Source: CAZUMJ01 sp964621605 (GTDB taxonomy: Bacteria; Actinomycetota; Acidimicrobiia; Acidimicrobiales; Iamiaceae). Taken from it: a stretch of DNA of 64,000 nucleotides. Below are positions 23,822 to 32,631 of the stretch, piece by piece. A program made the translations under genes and the position numbers. The stretch lies in contig CAZUMJ010000015.1 in NCBI GenBank assembly GCA_964621605.1, forward strand, positions 1 through 64,000, given 5' to 3'. Numbering within the stretch: the first letter of the stretch is position 1; the number at the start of each line of letters is the position of its first letter. Under the pieces are notes generated by a model that searched no databases, had not been told where the DNA came from, and was given only the letters and a program-made list of their open reading frames with translations.

Positions 23822-25285
23822 ATGCGCAACGCACGAGAAGCATCGGTGCTGGAGAACCTGGCCACCGGGTTGTTCATCGGGGGGGAGTGGCGTCCCCCCG
23901 TCTCGGGTGCGACCTTCCCCGTAGACGACCCGTCGACCGGAGAGCACCTCGCGGTGGTCGCGGACGGCGACGCGGTCGATGCGCGGGCTGCGCTCGACGC
24001 GGCAGCCGACACGCAAGCGGCATGGGGCGCAACTCCCGCGCGCATGCGGAGCGAGCTCTTGCGACGCGCCTACGAGTTGCTCCTCGCGCATGCAGACGAG
24101 TTGGCGTTGTTGATGACGCTCGAGATGGGGAGGCCGCTGCGGGACAGCCAAAGCGAGGTGACGTACGGGGCAGAGTTCTTCCGCTGGTTCTCCGAAGAGG
24201 CGGTTCGCATCGACGGTCGGGTGACCCGGGAGCCCGCCGGGCGCGGAGATCTGCTCGTGCAGCATCGCCCAGTGGGGCCGGTGCTCCTGCTCACCCCATG
24301 GAACTTCCCCCTCGCGATGGCGACCCGCAAGATCGGACCTGCCGTCGCTGCCGGGTGCACGATGGTCCTCAAGCCCGCCGAGGCGACGCCGCTCACCGCG
24401 GTCGCGCTGACCGCACTGATGGAGAAGGCAGGTCTGCCGCCGGGTGTGCTGAACCTTGTCACCACCTCGCGTCCTGCCACGGTGTCTGAGCCGTTGCTCG
24501 CCGATGCCCGGCTGCGCAAGCTCTCCTTCACCGGCTCAACCGCGGTCGGGCGCAGGCTTGCCGCGTTGGCAGCACCGAACCTGCAGCGCGTGTCGTTGGA
24601 GCTCGGCGGAAACGCCCCGTTCCTGGTGTTCGCCGATGCCGACCTCGACGCAGCGCTCGACGGCGCGGTCGTCGCGAAGATGCGCAACATGGGCGAGGCC
24701 TGCACGTCAGCCAACCGCTTCTTGGTGCACGCACCGCGCGTCGAGGAGTTCACCGACCGTCTGGCCGCTCGCCTCGGGGCGATGCGCCTCGGCCGTGGGA
24801 CTGAAGCTGGGGTCGACGTGGGTCCGCTCATCAGCGAAGCGGCGCGTGCCAAGGTGGCGGCACTCGTCAACGATGCGGTCGGGCGTGGCGCGACGCTGCG
24901 GGTCGGCGGGCACGCCGTCGACGGCCCCGGTTGGTTCTACGAGCCGACGGTGCTGACCGACGTGCGTCCGGCGTCTCGCCTGCTGCGCGAAGAGATCTTC
25001 GGGCCGGTCGCGCCGATCGTGTCGTTCGAGGACGACGACGAGGCGGTCGCGCTCGCGAACGACACCGAGTATGGGCTCGTGGCCTACGCGTACACGAGCG
25101 ACCTGCGACGTGCGATGCACCTCGGGCGCGTGCTCGAGGCCGGCATGGTCGGCATCAACACCGGGCTCGTCTCGAACCCGGCGGCGCCGTTCGGGGGCGT
25201 GAAGCAGTCGGGGATCGGCCGCGAAGGGAGCCACGAGGGCATCGCCGAGTACCTCGACGTCACCTACCTCAACCTCGCGCCCTGA
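23822..25285 (+). CDS. NAD(P)-dependent aldehyde dehydrogenase, succinate-semialdehyde type
   Basis: 487 residues, the full length for the ALDH superfamily. The cofactor region is LLLTPWNFPLAMATRKIGPA. The catalytic Glu is in RVSLELGGNAPFLVFADADL, the catalytic Cys in MRNMGEACTSANRF, and the late block is EEIFGPVAPIVSF. The RVTREPAGRGDLLVQHRPVG and GLVSNPAAPFGGVKQSGIGR segments resemble GabD-like succinate-semialdehyde dehydrogenases. It is convergent (12 bases) with a thiamine-diphosphate enzyme gene, and the two may act in one route (see findings). The ATG at 23822 is preceded by AGGGTG. Confidence 0.9.
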   Translation: MRNAREASVLENLATGLFIGGEWRPPVSGATFPVDDPSTGEHLAVVADGDAVDARAALDAAADTQAAWGATPARMRSELLRRAYELLLAHADELALLMTLEMGRPLRDSQSEVTYGAEFFRWFSEEAVRIDGRVTREPAGRGDLLVQHRPVGPVLLLTPWNFPLAMATRKIGPAVAAGCTMVLKPAEATPLTAVALTALMEKAGLPPGVLNLVTTSRPATVSEPLLADARLRKLSFTGSTAVGRRLAALAAPNLQRVSLELGGNAPFLVFADADLDAALDGAVVAKMRNMGEACTSANRFLVHAPRVEEFTDRLAARLGAMRLGRGTEAGVDVGPLISEAARAKVAALVNDAVGRGATLRVGGHAVDGPGWFYEPTVLTDVRPASRLLREEIFGPVAPIVSFEDDDEAVALANDTEYGLVAYAYTSDLRRAMHLGRVLEAGMVGINTGLVSNPAAPFGGVKQSGIGREGSHEGIAEYLDVTYLNLAP

Positions 25286-25297
25286 CGGCGCCGCGGC

Positions 25298-26854
25298 CTA
25301 CATGATCGCCGGGAGCACGACCTCGATGACGTGCGGGCCTGGCTCTGCGAGCGCCTCGGTGATGAGCCGGCACAGGTCACCTGCATCCGTTGCGCGAGAC
25401 GCGGGCACGCCCATTCCTTGGGCCAGCGACACGAAGTCCAGGTTCGGTTGGGACAGGTCCAGCATCGACTGGGCGATGGGGCCCGGCTCGGTGGCACCCA
25501 CCCGTGAGAGCTCCATGTTGAGAATCGCATAGGACCGGTTGTTGAGGACCAGCGTCGTGACGTCGAGTCCTTCGCGTGCTTGGGTCCACAGCGCCTGCAG
25601 CGTGTACATGAGCGACCCCTCTGCCTGCAGGCAGATCACGGGTCGATCGGGTGCGGCGACCGCGGCACCGGTCGCGACCGGTGTGCCCTGGCCGATCGAG
25701 CCGCCGGTGAGCGTGAGCCAGTCATGGGGTGCGCAGCCTGCGGTGGCGCCGGCAGCGAACAAGCCCGAGGTGTTTCCCTCGTCGGAGACGATGGCGTTGT
25801 CGGGAAGGGTGGCGGCGAGTGCGTCGGCGAGGCTCTGCGCGGTGAGCGCACCGCTGGGTGCCTCGGGCCGTGACGCGGCCTGGCAGGTGACGTCGTGTGA
25901 CGCACCGAGTTCGTCGGCGACAAGCTCGAGGGTTGCGACGGGGTCGACGGCATCGTTCGCCAGCATCGTGACCGTGCAGCCTTCGGGGACGAGGTCGGAG
26001 GCCTTGCCGGGGTAGGCGAAGAAGCTGACAGGCGCGGTGGTGTCGACCACGATGAGGTGCCGCAGCCCTGCGAGTTGCATCTCTGCGAACTCCGCCAAGT
26101 ACCCGAGGCGCTCCACTGCGGGGAGGCCGGCACCCCGACGCAAGCGAGCGGGGAAGGTCTCGGCGAGCAGCTTCGCACCGCCTGCTTCGGCGACTCGGGC
26201 GGCTGCCACGAGCCCGCGTTCGTCGTGCAGGACGCGCCCGCCAACCAGCAGAGCGACGGGCTCATCGCCGCGGAGCGCGTCGAGCGCGGTGGCGACCACC
26301 TGGGGGTCGGCGGCTGTCGCTGCAGGGGCAGGGATGGCCTCCGCAGGGCCGTGGGATTCGGTCCACGACACATCGGCCGGGAGGATCAACGTCGCGACCT
26401 GTCCGGGTGGGCCGCCCGCGGCCGCCACGGCCCGAGCGGTGTCTTCAGGGAGGGACGCCGGGTCGTTCGAGGTGTGCACCCACCCCGAGACGGCGCCGGC
26501 GATGCCGGCGATGTCGGAGTTGAGGGGAGCGTCGTACTTCTTGTGGTAGGTGGCGTGGTCTCCGACGATGTTCACGACCGGCACGTGGCCGCGCTTCGCG
26601 TTGTGGAGGTTCGCCCAGCCGTTTGCGAGACCTGGCCCGAGGTGCAGCAACGTCGCGGCTGGCCGCCCGGCGATGCGGGCATACCCGTCGGCGGCGCCGC
26701 TTGCCACGCCCTCAAACAGGGCGAGCACAGCGCGCACCTCGGGGACGTCATCGAGCGCGGCGACGAAGTGCATCTCGGAGGTGCCCGGGTTGGTGAAGCA
26801 CACCTCGACCCCACAGTTTGCGAGGGTGCGGATGAGGGCGTGTGCGCCGTTCAC
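25298..26854 (-). CDS. Thiamine-diphosphate enzyme, acetolactate synthase-like (IlvX-like)
   Basis: 518 residues from a GTG overlapping the upstream gene by four bases. The N-terminal PYR domain includes VCFTNPGTSEMHFVAALDDV and LFEGVASGAADGYARIAGRP (the conserved cofactor Glu). A central domain follows, then the C-terminal PP domain with GGSIGQGTPVATGAAVAAPD and the ThDP/Mg motif region AEGSLMYTLQALWTQAREGL...NNRSYAILNMEL. Length and wording resemble the IlvX group rather than true IlvB (about 600 residues). Such proteins often act as 2-oxoacid decarboxylases or lyases. It is coupled to an FAD-linked hydroxyacid dehydrogenase. Confidence 0.82.
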   Translation of the reverse strand: MNGAHALIRTLANCGVEVCFTNPGTSEMHFVAALDDVPEVRAVLALFEGVASGAADGYARIAGRPAATLLHLGPGLANGWANLHNAKRGHVPVVNIVGDHATYHKKYDAPLNSDIAGIAGAVSGWVHTSNDPASLPEDTARAVAAAGGPPGQVATLILPADVSWTESHGPAEAIPAPAATAADPQVVATALDALRGDEPVALLVGGRVLHDERGLVAAARVAEAGGAKLLAETFPARLRRGAGLPAVERLGYLAEFAEMQLAGLRHLIVVDTTAPVSFFAYPGKASDLVPEGCTVTMLANDAVDPVATLELVADELGASHDVTCQAASRPEAPSGALTAQSLADALAATLPDNAIVSDEGNTSGLFAAGATAGCAPHDWLTLTGGSIGQGTPVATGAAVAAPDRPVICLQAEGSLMYTLQALWTQAREGLDVTTLVLNNRSYAILNMELSRVGATEPGPIAQSMLDLSQPNLDFVSLAQGMGVPASRATDAGDLCRLITEALAEPGPHVIEVVLPAIM

Positions 26855-28235
26855 GATGCGGGAGCCTCCGAGTCGAAGATGGTGCCGGGGTTGAGGATGC
26901 CGTGCGGGTCGAACGCAGCCTTGATGCGACGCATGAGTGCGATCTTGGCTGGGTCCTCCAAGGCGAGGAAGTGGCGTGTCTTCTGCTTGCCGAGGCCGTG
27001 CTCGNNNNNNNNNNGAGTGCCATGCCTGCGGCGAACAGGTCATGGAGGACCTTCTCGCGCACCTCGCTGTCGGGTTGGAACACCGACAGGTGGACGTTGC
27101 CGTCTCCTGCATGCCCACAGCCCGCCACCCAGCTGCCGGTGGAGGCCGCGAGCTCGGAGACCGTTGTCAGGTATGCGGGGATCGACGCGCGGGGGACCAC
27201 CACGTCGATGATCTCGTTGGCGTTGTTCGCCTTCGCGACCCAGAACGCCTTCTCGCGAGCGTCGACAAGTTGCGCGCCGGCGTTCGGTGGCAGCACGTAG
27301 GTGTCCATGGCGCCGAGTTCGCCGACGAGCGTGGCGACAGCCTCGGTGTCTTCGTCGAGCCGCTCCGCGGAGGTTTGCTCGAGGACGACGAGGAGGTAGG
27401 CGAGCGCGTTGGCCTTGATCTCCTCTGGCAGGCCCAACTCGAGGCCGACGTACGCGGTGGCGGCCGCCATCGTCATGAGGTCGATGTACTCGAGCATGAG
27501 AGGACCGAGGCCGCTCTGCACGATGCGCGGCACCGCGGCCGTGACCTGCTCGAGGGTCTCGAACGGGGCGAGGATCGTTGCCCGGTGTTCGGGCCGCGGG
27601 TAGAGGCGCAGCGTCACCTCGGTCACGAGGGCGAGGGTGCCTTCGGAGCCGATGATGAGCTGCGTGAGGTCGTACCCGGTGGAGGACTTCACGAACTTGC
27701 CGCCGGATTGGATGACCTCACCGCTCGGCAGCACCGCTTCGAGACCGAGCACGTGGTGGCGGGTTACGCCGTACTTCACCGCACGCATGCCGCCGGCGTT
27801 CGTGGCCACGTTGCCGCCCAGGCTGGCGCTGTTCTCGCCAGGGAAGACGGGGTAGACGAGGCCATGCACGGCGGTCGCCTCGTCGAGCTCTGCCAGCGAC
27901 ACACCAGGCTGCACCGTCGCGGTGTGGTTCTCGAGGTCGATCTCGAGGATCTGGTTCATGCGCTCGAACGACACGAGCACCCCGTCTGCTCGTGGCGCCG
28001 CCGCGCCCGACATGCCGGTGCCGTTCCCGCGAGCGGTGACGGGCACGCGGCACTCGTTGGCCGCCCACAAGATCGCCGCGACCTCGTCGACGTCCCCTGG
28101 GCGTACGACGGCCAGCGGCCGTTCACCCAGGAGTCCGAGTGCTTCGTCGTGGAGGTAGTCGTCGGAGATGGCGTCGCCGATGAGCACGTGCTCGTCTCCG
28201 ACCGCGTCGACGAGGCGTTCGAGGATGTCAGCCAT
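26851..28235 (-). CDS. FAD-linked D-2-hydroxyacid dehydrogenase, GlcD/D-lactate dehydrogenase type (interrupted by an assembly gap)
   Basis: FAD-binding PCMH domain (PF01565) plus FAD-oxidase C domain. Visible are CRVPVTARGNGTGMSGAAAP, YPVFPGENSASLGGNVATNA, GGMRAVKYGVTRHHVLGLEA, SEGTLALVTEVTLRLYPRPE and CGHAGDGNVHLSVF. Ten Ns (27005-27014) split the gene. Before them the frame reads GMAL, and after them EHGLGKQKTRHFLALEDPAK and FDPHGILNPGTIFD in another frame. The family motif GGTISGEHG should fill the gap, so this is one intact gene with a gap of wrong length. The true stop is at 26851-26853 and overlaps the ThDP gene's GTG. The ATG at 28235 follows a GGGGA site. It probably oxidises a D-2-hydroxy acid. 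Confidence 0.85.
27005..27014. other. Assembly gap (10 N) inside the FAD-linked dehydrogenase gene
   Basis: The codon ending at 27015 and the codon starting at 27003 on the minus strand are both in good family context, so the missing length must be 2 modulo 3. The family motif predicts 17 bases. Confidence 0.9.
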
Positions 28236-28364
28236 GAGGTCCCCCTGGTCTCGGGCGCTGGGGCCGGGTCTCCGGCCACGGACATGATGCCCGCTGCAGC
28301 GCGGGCGTGCGGACGGCACGTCCGTGACGTCGGGCGCAACCCCCAGCGGAACGCCGGGACGGGT

Positions 28365-29264
28365 TCAGTAGTGCCAAGGGAAGGCGGACCAGTCGGGCTC
28401 GCGCTTCTCGAGGAAGCTGTCACGCCCCTCAGTGGCCTCGTCTGTCATGTAGGCGAGGCGTGTGGCTTCACCGGCGAACACCTGTTGGCCGACGAGGCCG
28501 TCGTCGATGAGGTTGAACGCGAACTTGAGCATGCGTTGCGCCGTCGGGCTCTTCGCGTTGATCGCGCGGGCCCACTCGAGCGCCGTTCGTTCCAGGTCCG
28601 CGTGAGCCACGGCTTCGTTCACCATGCCCATCGCCTTGGCTTCTTCCGCGGTGTAGGGCCGGCCGAGGAAGAAGATCTCGCGGGCGAACTTCTGGCCGAC
28701 CTGCCGGGCGAGGTAGGCGGAGCCGAACCCACCGTCGAAGCTGGCGACGTCGGCGTCGGTCTGCTTGAAGCGGGCGTGCTCGCGGCTGGCGAGGGTCAGG
28801 TCGCACACGACGTGAAGGCTGTGCCCCCCGCCGGCTGCCCACCCCGGAACGACGGCGATCACGACCTTCGGCATGAAGCGGATGAGCCGTTGCACCTCGA
28901 GGATGTGGAGGCGACCGGTGCGGGCGGGGTCGATGCCGGTGGCGTCCTCACCGTCGGCATAGCGGTACCCATCTTTGCCGCGGATCCGCTGGTCGCCGCC
29001 TGAGCAGAACGCCCAACCACCGTCGCGTGGTGACGGGCCGTTGCCGGTCAGGAGCACACACCCCACGTCGCTCGTCTGACGGGCGTGGTCAAGCGCCCGG
29101 TAGAGCTCGTCGACCGTCGCGGGTCGGAAGGCGTTGCGCACCTCGGGCCTGTTGAAGGCGATGCGAACCGTCCCCTGATCGACGGCGCGGTGGTAGGTGA
29201 TGTCGTGCAGGTCGAGGCCCTCGACAGGTCGCCACGCGGCGGGGTCGAACAGCTCTGAGACCAT
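28365..29264 (-). CDS. menB: MenB, 1,4-dihydroxy-2-naphthoyl-CoA synthase
   Basis: Crotonase-fold enzyme that closes the second ring in menaquinone synthesis. 299 residues. MenB-specific blocks are FNRPEVRNAFRPATVDELYR, GGWAFCSGGDQRIRGKDGY, VVIAVVPGWAAGGGHSLHVV (oxyanion hole), DADVASFDGGFGSAYLARQV (catalytic Asp region) and the C-terminal REPDWSAFPWHY ending. GAGGAG stands just before the ATG at 29264. No other men genes are in the window. It is upstream of, and on the same strand as, the FAD-linked dehydrogenase (129 bases between, with small hairpins such as CGGACG/CGTCCG near 28310-28324). Confidence 0.95.
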   Translation of the reverse strand: MVSELFDPAAWRPVEGLDLHDITYHRAVDQGTVRIAFNRPEVRNAFRPATVDELYRALDHARQTSDVGCVLLTGNGPSPRDGGWAFCSGGDQRIRGKDGYRYADGEDATGIDPARTGRLHILEVQRLIRFMPKVVIAVVPGWAAGGGHSLHVVCDLTLASREHARFKQTDADVASFDGGFGSAYLARQVGQKFAREIFFLGRPYTAEEAKAMGMVNEAVAHADLERTALEWARAINAKSPTAQRMLKFAFNLIDDGLVGQQVFAGEATRLAYMTDEATEGRDSFLEKREPDWSAFPWHY

Positions 29265-29322
29265 GGGTGCTCCTCGCGGTGGGTGGCGTGTTTGGCGAGC
29301 CGGATGTGGTGTCGTGCACGTT

Positions 29323-29358
29323 GCTAGCAGGCAGCAGGGCCGCTACGTGCCTGCTAGC
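29323..29358 (-). terminator. Hairpin overlapping the stop of the beta-helix gene
   Basis: Perfect 11-bp arms GCTAGCAGGCA (29323-29333) and TGCCTGCTAGC (29348-29358) flank a 14-base loop. The right arm contains the TAG stop of the minus-strand gene. It probably ends that transcript before menB. Confidence 0.6.
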
Positions 29359-31150
29359 AGCTCTCGGGCGGCGCGAGGAGCAGCAGGACGGGTTCGATGG
29401 TGGTGAGGCCTTGCCCGACGAGGCCGTCCACCGGGCATCGCCGCGTCGTGGCGTCGGGGAGGAGGAGCACGTCGTCCATCGCCCTGATGAGACTGGCGAG
29501 GGTCGTGTGCTCGGTGCGCAGCCGCACGATCCAGCGACGCAGATCGGCAGCGGTCGGCGCACGATCGTGCACGAAGAAGCTCGCCAGTGCGACGGACTGC
29601 AGCAACGCGGTGCTCTCGGCGGACGACCCCCGCGGACCTGTCAGGTGGGTGGACCGCGCAGCTGGCGTTGAGGACCCACCGTCGCTGGATGACAGGGACG
29701 CGACGCGGGCGCTGTAGGCGAGCGCGGCGCGCTGCGTGGGGCCGGTGCCCCCGAGGAGCAGGCGCGCCCCCACGTCCGCGGTGTCGAGCGTGTCTCGGCA
29801 GAGGCCCGTGGCCAGGCGGGCGAGTGCTGGCCCCGACGGTGCTCGGTCACGTGTGCGGTGCACGGCCCCCGTGAGCCACGGCATCGGGTCGACCCAAAGC
29901 GCATCCCGAGGCGGCCGCACGGTCGGTGGACGTTCGGGTGCAGAGCCCGACGCGGGGGTCGGGTCTGCAAGGGTGGTCCATCGGGTGGCGCCTGGGCTTT
30001 CGTCGGGTTGCACCCGTACGGGGCAGCTCCCCTCCAGCCAGAGCGCGGCGTGGCGCGTCGCGGTCCGGTTGGCTTCGACGGTGAGGAAGTCGACGTTGAG
30101 GGCTTCGATCTCCGGGCGGCTGTCGGGAGCGGCGCCGGTCGCGTGGTTTCCGACGACGGCGATGCGTTGGAGGCGCTGGAACGAGCCGTCCGGGCGGGGC
30201 CAGCCGCGCAGCCGGACGCGCAGCCCGCCGCTGCTGGAGTTGCCCGAGAAGGCCACATCGAACAGGACCGGGCCGCTGGCGTTCATGCGGGCATTGCGGC
30301 CGGCGAGGTGGTTGTCAGCGACCTGCACCCGTCCGCCTGCGAAGTTCGGCTCCACGTCGATGGCATCGAGCGCCACGTCGCTGATCTTGTTGCGAGCGAT
30401 GGTGACGTCGAACGCGTCGAGGCTGGAGATGCCTTGGCGTCCGGTGTTGGCGACGGTGTTGTCGGTGACCCGGACGCGTGTGGCCCGTCCCTGGATCGCG
30501 ATGCCGTCGCCGTAGGTGTCGCGCACGTCGTTGCGGTCGATCACCGCGTCGGTGGAGTCCCACGTCACGGTGATGCCGTGTTGACCTTCGAGGGGGTTGC
30601 GCATGGGGTCCGTCGTCGCAGCACGTGGGTTGGCTCCCACGATCGTGAGGTTCGACACGCGGATGCGCCGCGACGAATGCACGACGATGACGGAGCGTTC
30701 CTTCGCGTGGTCGAGTTGGCTGCCGTTGTCGACCTGGACGATGCGTGTCGGGACGGGTCCTGGCGCTCCTTCGAGCACGAGGTCGTGTCGGCGTTGCACG
30801 AGGAGCCAATCGCTGGTGCGGAGGGTTCCGCCTGGGAATCGAATGGTGGTGCCGTCCGGCACGGTCGCGAGCCAGTGCGTCCAGAGGTCGGCGATGTCCG
30901 GTTCGCTGAGCCACGTGCGCGGCACCTCGACGGTCCGTCGTACGTTCGGCGGTGTGGGGCGAGCGGGCCCCGTCACCGCCCATGGATCGGCGCTCGGTGC
31001 CGGGATGATCGCCAGGGGGAGGGGCTGCTTGCGGCCAGGAGTGCGTTCTGGGACAAAGGTGACCGTGCAGACGAGTGCCGCGGCGAGCGCTGCCAGGCCA
31101 GCCAGCGCGCGGCTGCTCGGTGTTCGACTCGACGTTGGTCGCTGACCCAT
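29354..31150 (-). CDS. Exported right-handed beta-helix protein with a DUF4214-like tail
   Basis: 598 residues. The N-terminal hydrophobic segment LAGLAALAAALVCTVTFV acts as signal or anchor. From about residue 90 to 380 there is a parallel beta-helix of the pectate-lyase/PbH1 type: TIRFPGGTLRTSDWLLVQRR, RIRVSNLTIVGANPRA, AVIDRNDVRDTYGDGIAIQG, RVRVTDNTVANTGRQGISSL and VTIARNKISDVALDAIDVEP repeat the turn pattern. These folds usually bind or cut polysaccharide. After a Pro-rich linker, the last 150 residues (FVHDRAPTAADLRRWIVRLR and SLIRAMDDVLLLPDATTR) resemble degenerate DUF4214 repeats. Neither the substrate nor catalytic residues can be named. Confidence 0.7.
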   Translation of the reverse strand: MGQRPTSSRTPSSRALAGLAALAAALVCTVTFVPERTPGRKQPLPLAIIPAPSADPWAVTGPARPTPPNVRRTVEVPRTWLSEPDIADLWTHWLATVPDGTTIRFPGGTLRTSDWLLVQRRHDLVLEGAPGPVPTRIVQVDNGSQLDHAKERSVIVVHSSRRIRVSNLTIVGANPRAATTDPMRNPLEGQHGITVTWDSTDAVIDRNDVRDTYGDGIAIQGRATRVRVTDNTVANTGRQGISSLDAFDVTIARNKISDVALDAIDVEPNFAGGRVQVADNHLAGRNARMNASGPVLFDVAFSGNSSSGGLRVRLRGWPRPDGSFQRLQRIAVVGNHATGAAPDSRPEIEALNVDFLTVEANRTATRHAALWLEGSCPVRVQPDESPGATRWTTLADPTPASGSAPERPPTVRPPRDALWVDPMPWLTGAVHRTRDRAPSGPALARLATGLCRDTLDTADVGARLLLGGTGPTQRAALAYSARVASLSSSDGGSSTPAARSTHLTGPRGSSAESTALLQSVALASFFVHDRAPTAADLRRWIVRLRTEHTTLASLIRAMDDVLLLPDATTRRCPVDGLVGQGLTTIEPVLLLLAPPESC

Positions 31151-31193
31151 GTCCTGCCCGCTCAGCGAAGATGCTCCGCTCGCAACGTGCCGC

Positions 31194-31823
31194 TCAGGTC
31201 GACGGGGCAGAGGTGACGGGCGCGGTGGTGGGAGTGGCCTCGGTTGTCGACGGTGCCGGTGCCTCGGTCGTTGGTGTCGTCGTCTCGGGTGCAGTGGTCG
31301 TCGAGGTGGTGCTCGTCGTCGAGGTGGAGCTGGTCGACGTCGACGAGGCGACCGTCGTGCTCGTGGTGGTCGACGATGATGTCGTGGTCGTGTCGCCTGA
31401 ATCGATGCCGGGGGCGGGCCCAGGCGATGAACTGCCGCCGTTGCGCCCGATCAGGAACGCGCCGAGAGCAACGATCGCGGCGAGGACCACGATGATTGCG
31501 ATCTTGAGCCCGCGGTCGAGGCGGTCGTCAGCACGGGCGGGCGGGAGCTCTCCCGGGGCAGCGAAGGCCTGTGGGCGTTGGGGAGCGCGTGCGGTCGGTT
31601 CCGGACGGTCGAGCTCGGGTGCCGGGATGAAGTGTTGCGCCGGAGGCCCCGCGGGGGTTCCGGATGGAGGTGTCTGTCCAGAGGTGGGCATCGCCCGGGT
31701 GGCACCCGGGTCGGCAGGGACGTGCCCTGTCGAGGGAAGGCCTGGTGCCGGCGAGTGAACGCCGGGCACGGCACGAGTCTCGTCTCCGGGAGGTGGCGGC
31801 GTGGCGCCGGTGTTGTCGCTCAT
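31194..31823 (-). CDS. Single-TM protein with Pro-rich cytoplasmic and Ser/Thr-rich outer segments
   Basis: Not recognised. 209 residues. About 105 residues of Pro/Ala-rich, presumably cytoplasmic text are followed by one TM helix (IAIIVVLAAIVALGAFLIG) and then a Ser/Thr tail (SSTTTSTTVASSTSTSSTST and similar) up to the end. There is no globular domain. The start overlaps the stop of the SDR gene (ATGA at 31820-31823). The design matches other Thr-rich membrane proteins in this window (48043, 51719). Confidence 0.65.
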   Translation of the reverse strand: MSDNTGATPPPPGDETRAVPGVHSPAPGLPSTGHVPADPGATRAMPTSGQTPPSGTPAGPPAQHFIPAPELDRPEPTARAPQRPQAFAAPGELPPARADDRLDRGLKIAIIVVLAAIVALGAFLIGRNGGSSSPGPAPGIDSGDTTTTSSSTTTSTTVASSTSTSSTSTTSTTSTTTAPETTTPTTEAPAPSTTEATPTTAPVTSAPST

Positions 31824-32587
31824 CCGACGGTGGCGATGCCGCCGTCGACGGGAATGACCGCGCCCGTCAGGTAGGCGCCAGCTCGGGAGGCGAGGAAGAT
31901 CGCGGTGCCTGCCATGTCGTCGGGTCGACCGATGCGTTTGAGCGGAGCGTTGGCGGCGATGGTGTCGCCGAAGGCTTCGAGTGTTGCCGCCATCATCTTC
32001 GACTCGAATGGGCCTGGTGCGATGGCGTTCACCGTGATCGCCGGCGCGAGGTGGCGTGCCAAGTGCCGCGTGAGTTGGTGCACTGCGGCCTTGCTGGCTG
32101 AGTAGGAGTAGGTCTCGAGCAGGGGGACGTGGATGCCATCGATGGACCCGATGTTGATCACGCGGGCAGGTTCTTCGGCGGTACCGCTCGCACGGAGGAG
32201 AGGGAGCAGGAACTTCGTGGTGTGGAACACGCCTTTGACGTTGAGATCAAGGGTGCGATCCCACGCGGCGTCGTCGAACGTCTCGAGGGGAGCTCCCCAG
32301 GTCGCTCCCGCGTTGTTCACCAGGATGTCGACTCTGTCGGTCCACGAGCCGACCGCGTCTGCAAGACCCCTGCAGCCGTCCTCTGTCGAGAGGTCTGCGG
32401 GGAAGGCGACGCAGGTTCCGAACGCGGACAACTCTTCGGCGACCGCGAGGCACACGTCGCTCTTGCGGGAGCTGATGGCGACGTCGGCTCCCGCTCGGAC
32501 GAATCCTTCGGCGATCATGCGTCCGATGCCGCGTGACCCGCCGGTCACGACCGCGCGCTTGCCCGTGATGGAGAACAGGTCGCTCAT
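31820..32587 (-). CDS. Short-chain dehydrogenase/reductase (FabG-like)
   Basis: 255 residues from the ATG at 32587. The Rossmann fold shows AVVTGGSRGIGRMIAEGFVR (TGxxxGIG), DILVNNAGATW (NNAG), the catalytic Ser in VINIGSIDG and YSYSASKAAVHQLTRHLA (YxxxK). The ending PLKRIGRPDDMAGTAIFLAS with GAVIPVDGG is typical of classical SDRs. An Arg follows the Gly motif and SSRKSD follows the second strand, so NADP(H) is likely. Substrate is not evident. mutM lies 45 bases upstream on the same strand. Confidence 0.88.
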   Translation of the reverse strand: MSDLFSITGKRAVVTGGSRGIGRMIAEGFVRAGADVAISSRKSDVCLAVAEELSAFGTCVAFPADLSTEDGCRGLADAVGSWTDRVDILVNNAGATWGAPLETFDDAAWDRTLDLNVKGVFHTTKFLLPLLRASGTAEEPARVINIGSIDGIHVPLLETYSYSASKAAVHQLTRHLARHLAPAITVNAIAPGPFESKMMAATLEAFGDTIAANAPLKRIGRPDDMAGTAIFLASRAGAYLTGAVIPVDGGIATVG

Positions 32588-32631
32588 GGGTTCTGACGGT
32601 AGTGGCAGAACGTCTGCGGAGGTGGCTGCGT

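Noticed and set aside
26851..27118. Apparent frameshift or pseudogene in the FAD-linked dehydrogenase
   Set aside because: The break coincides exactly with the 10-N gap, and both sides match the family. It is an assembly artefact.
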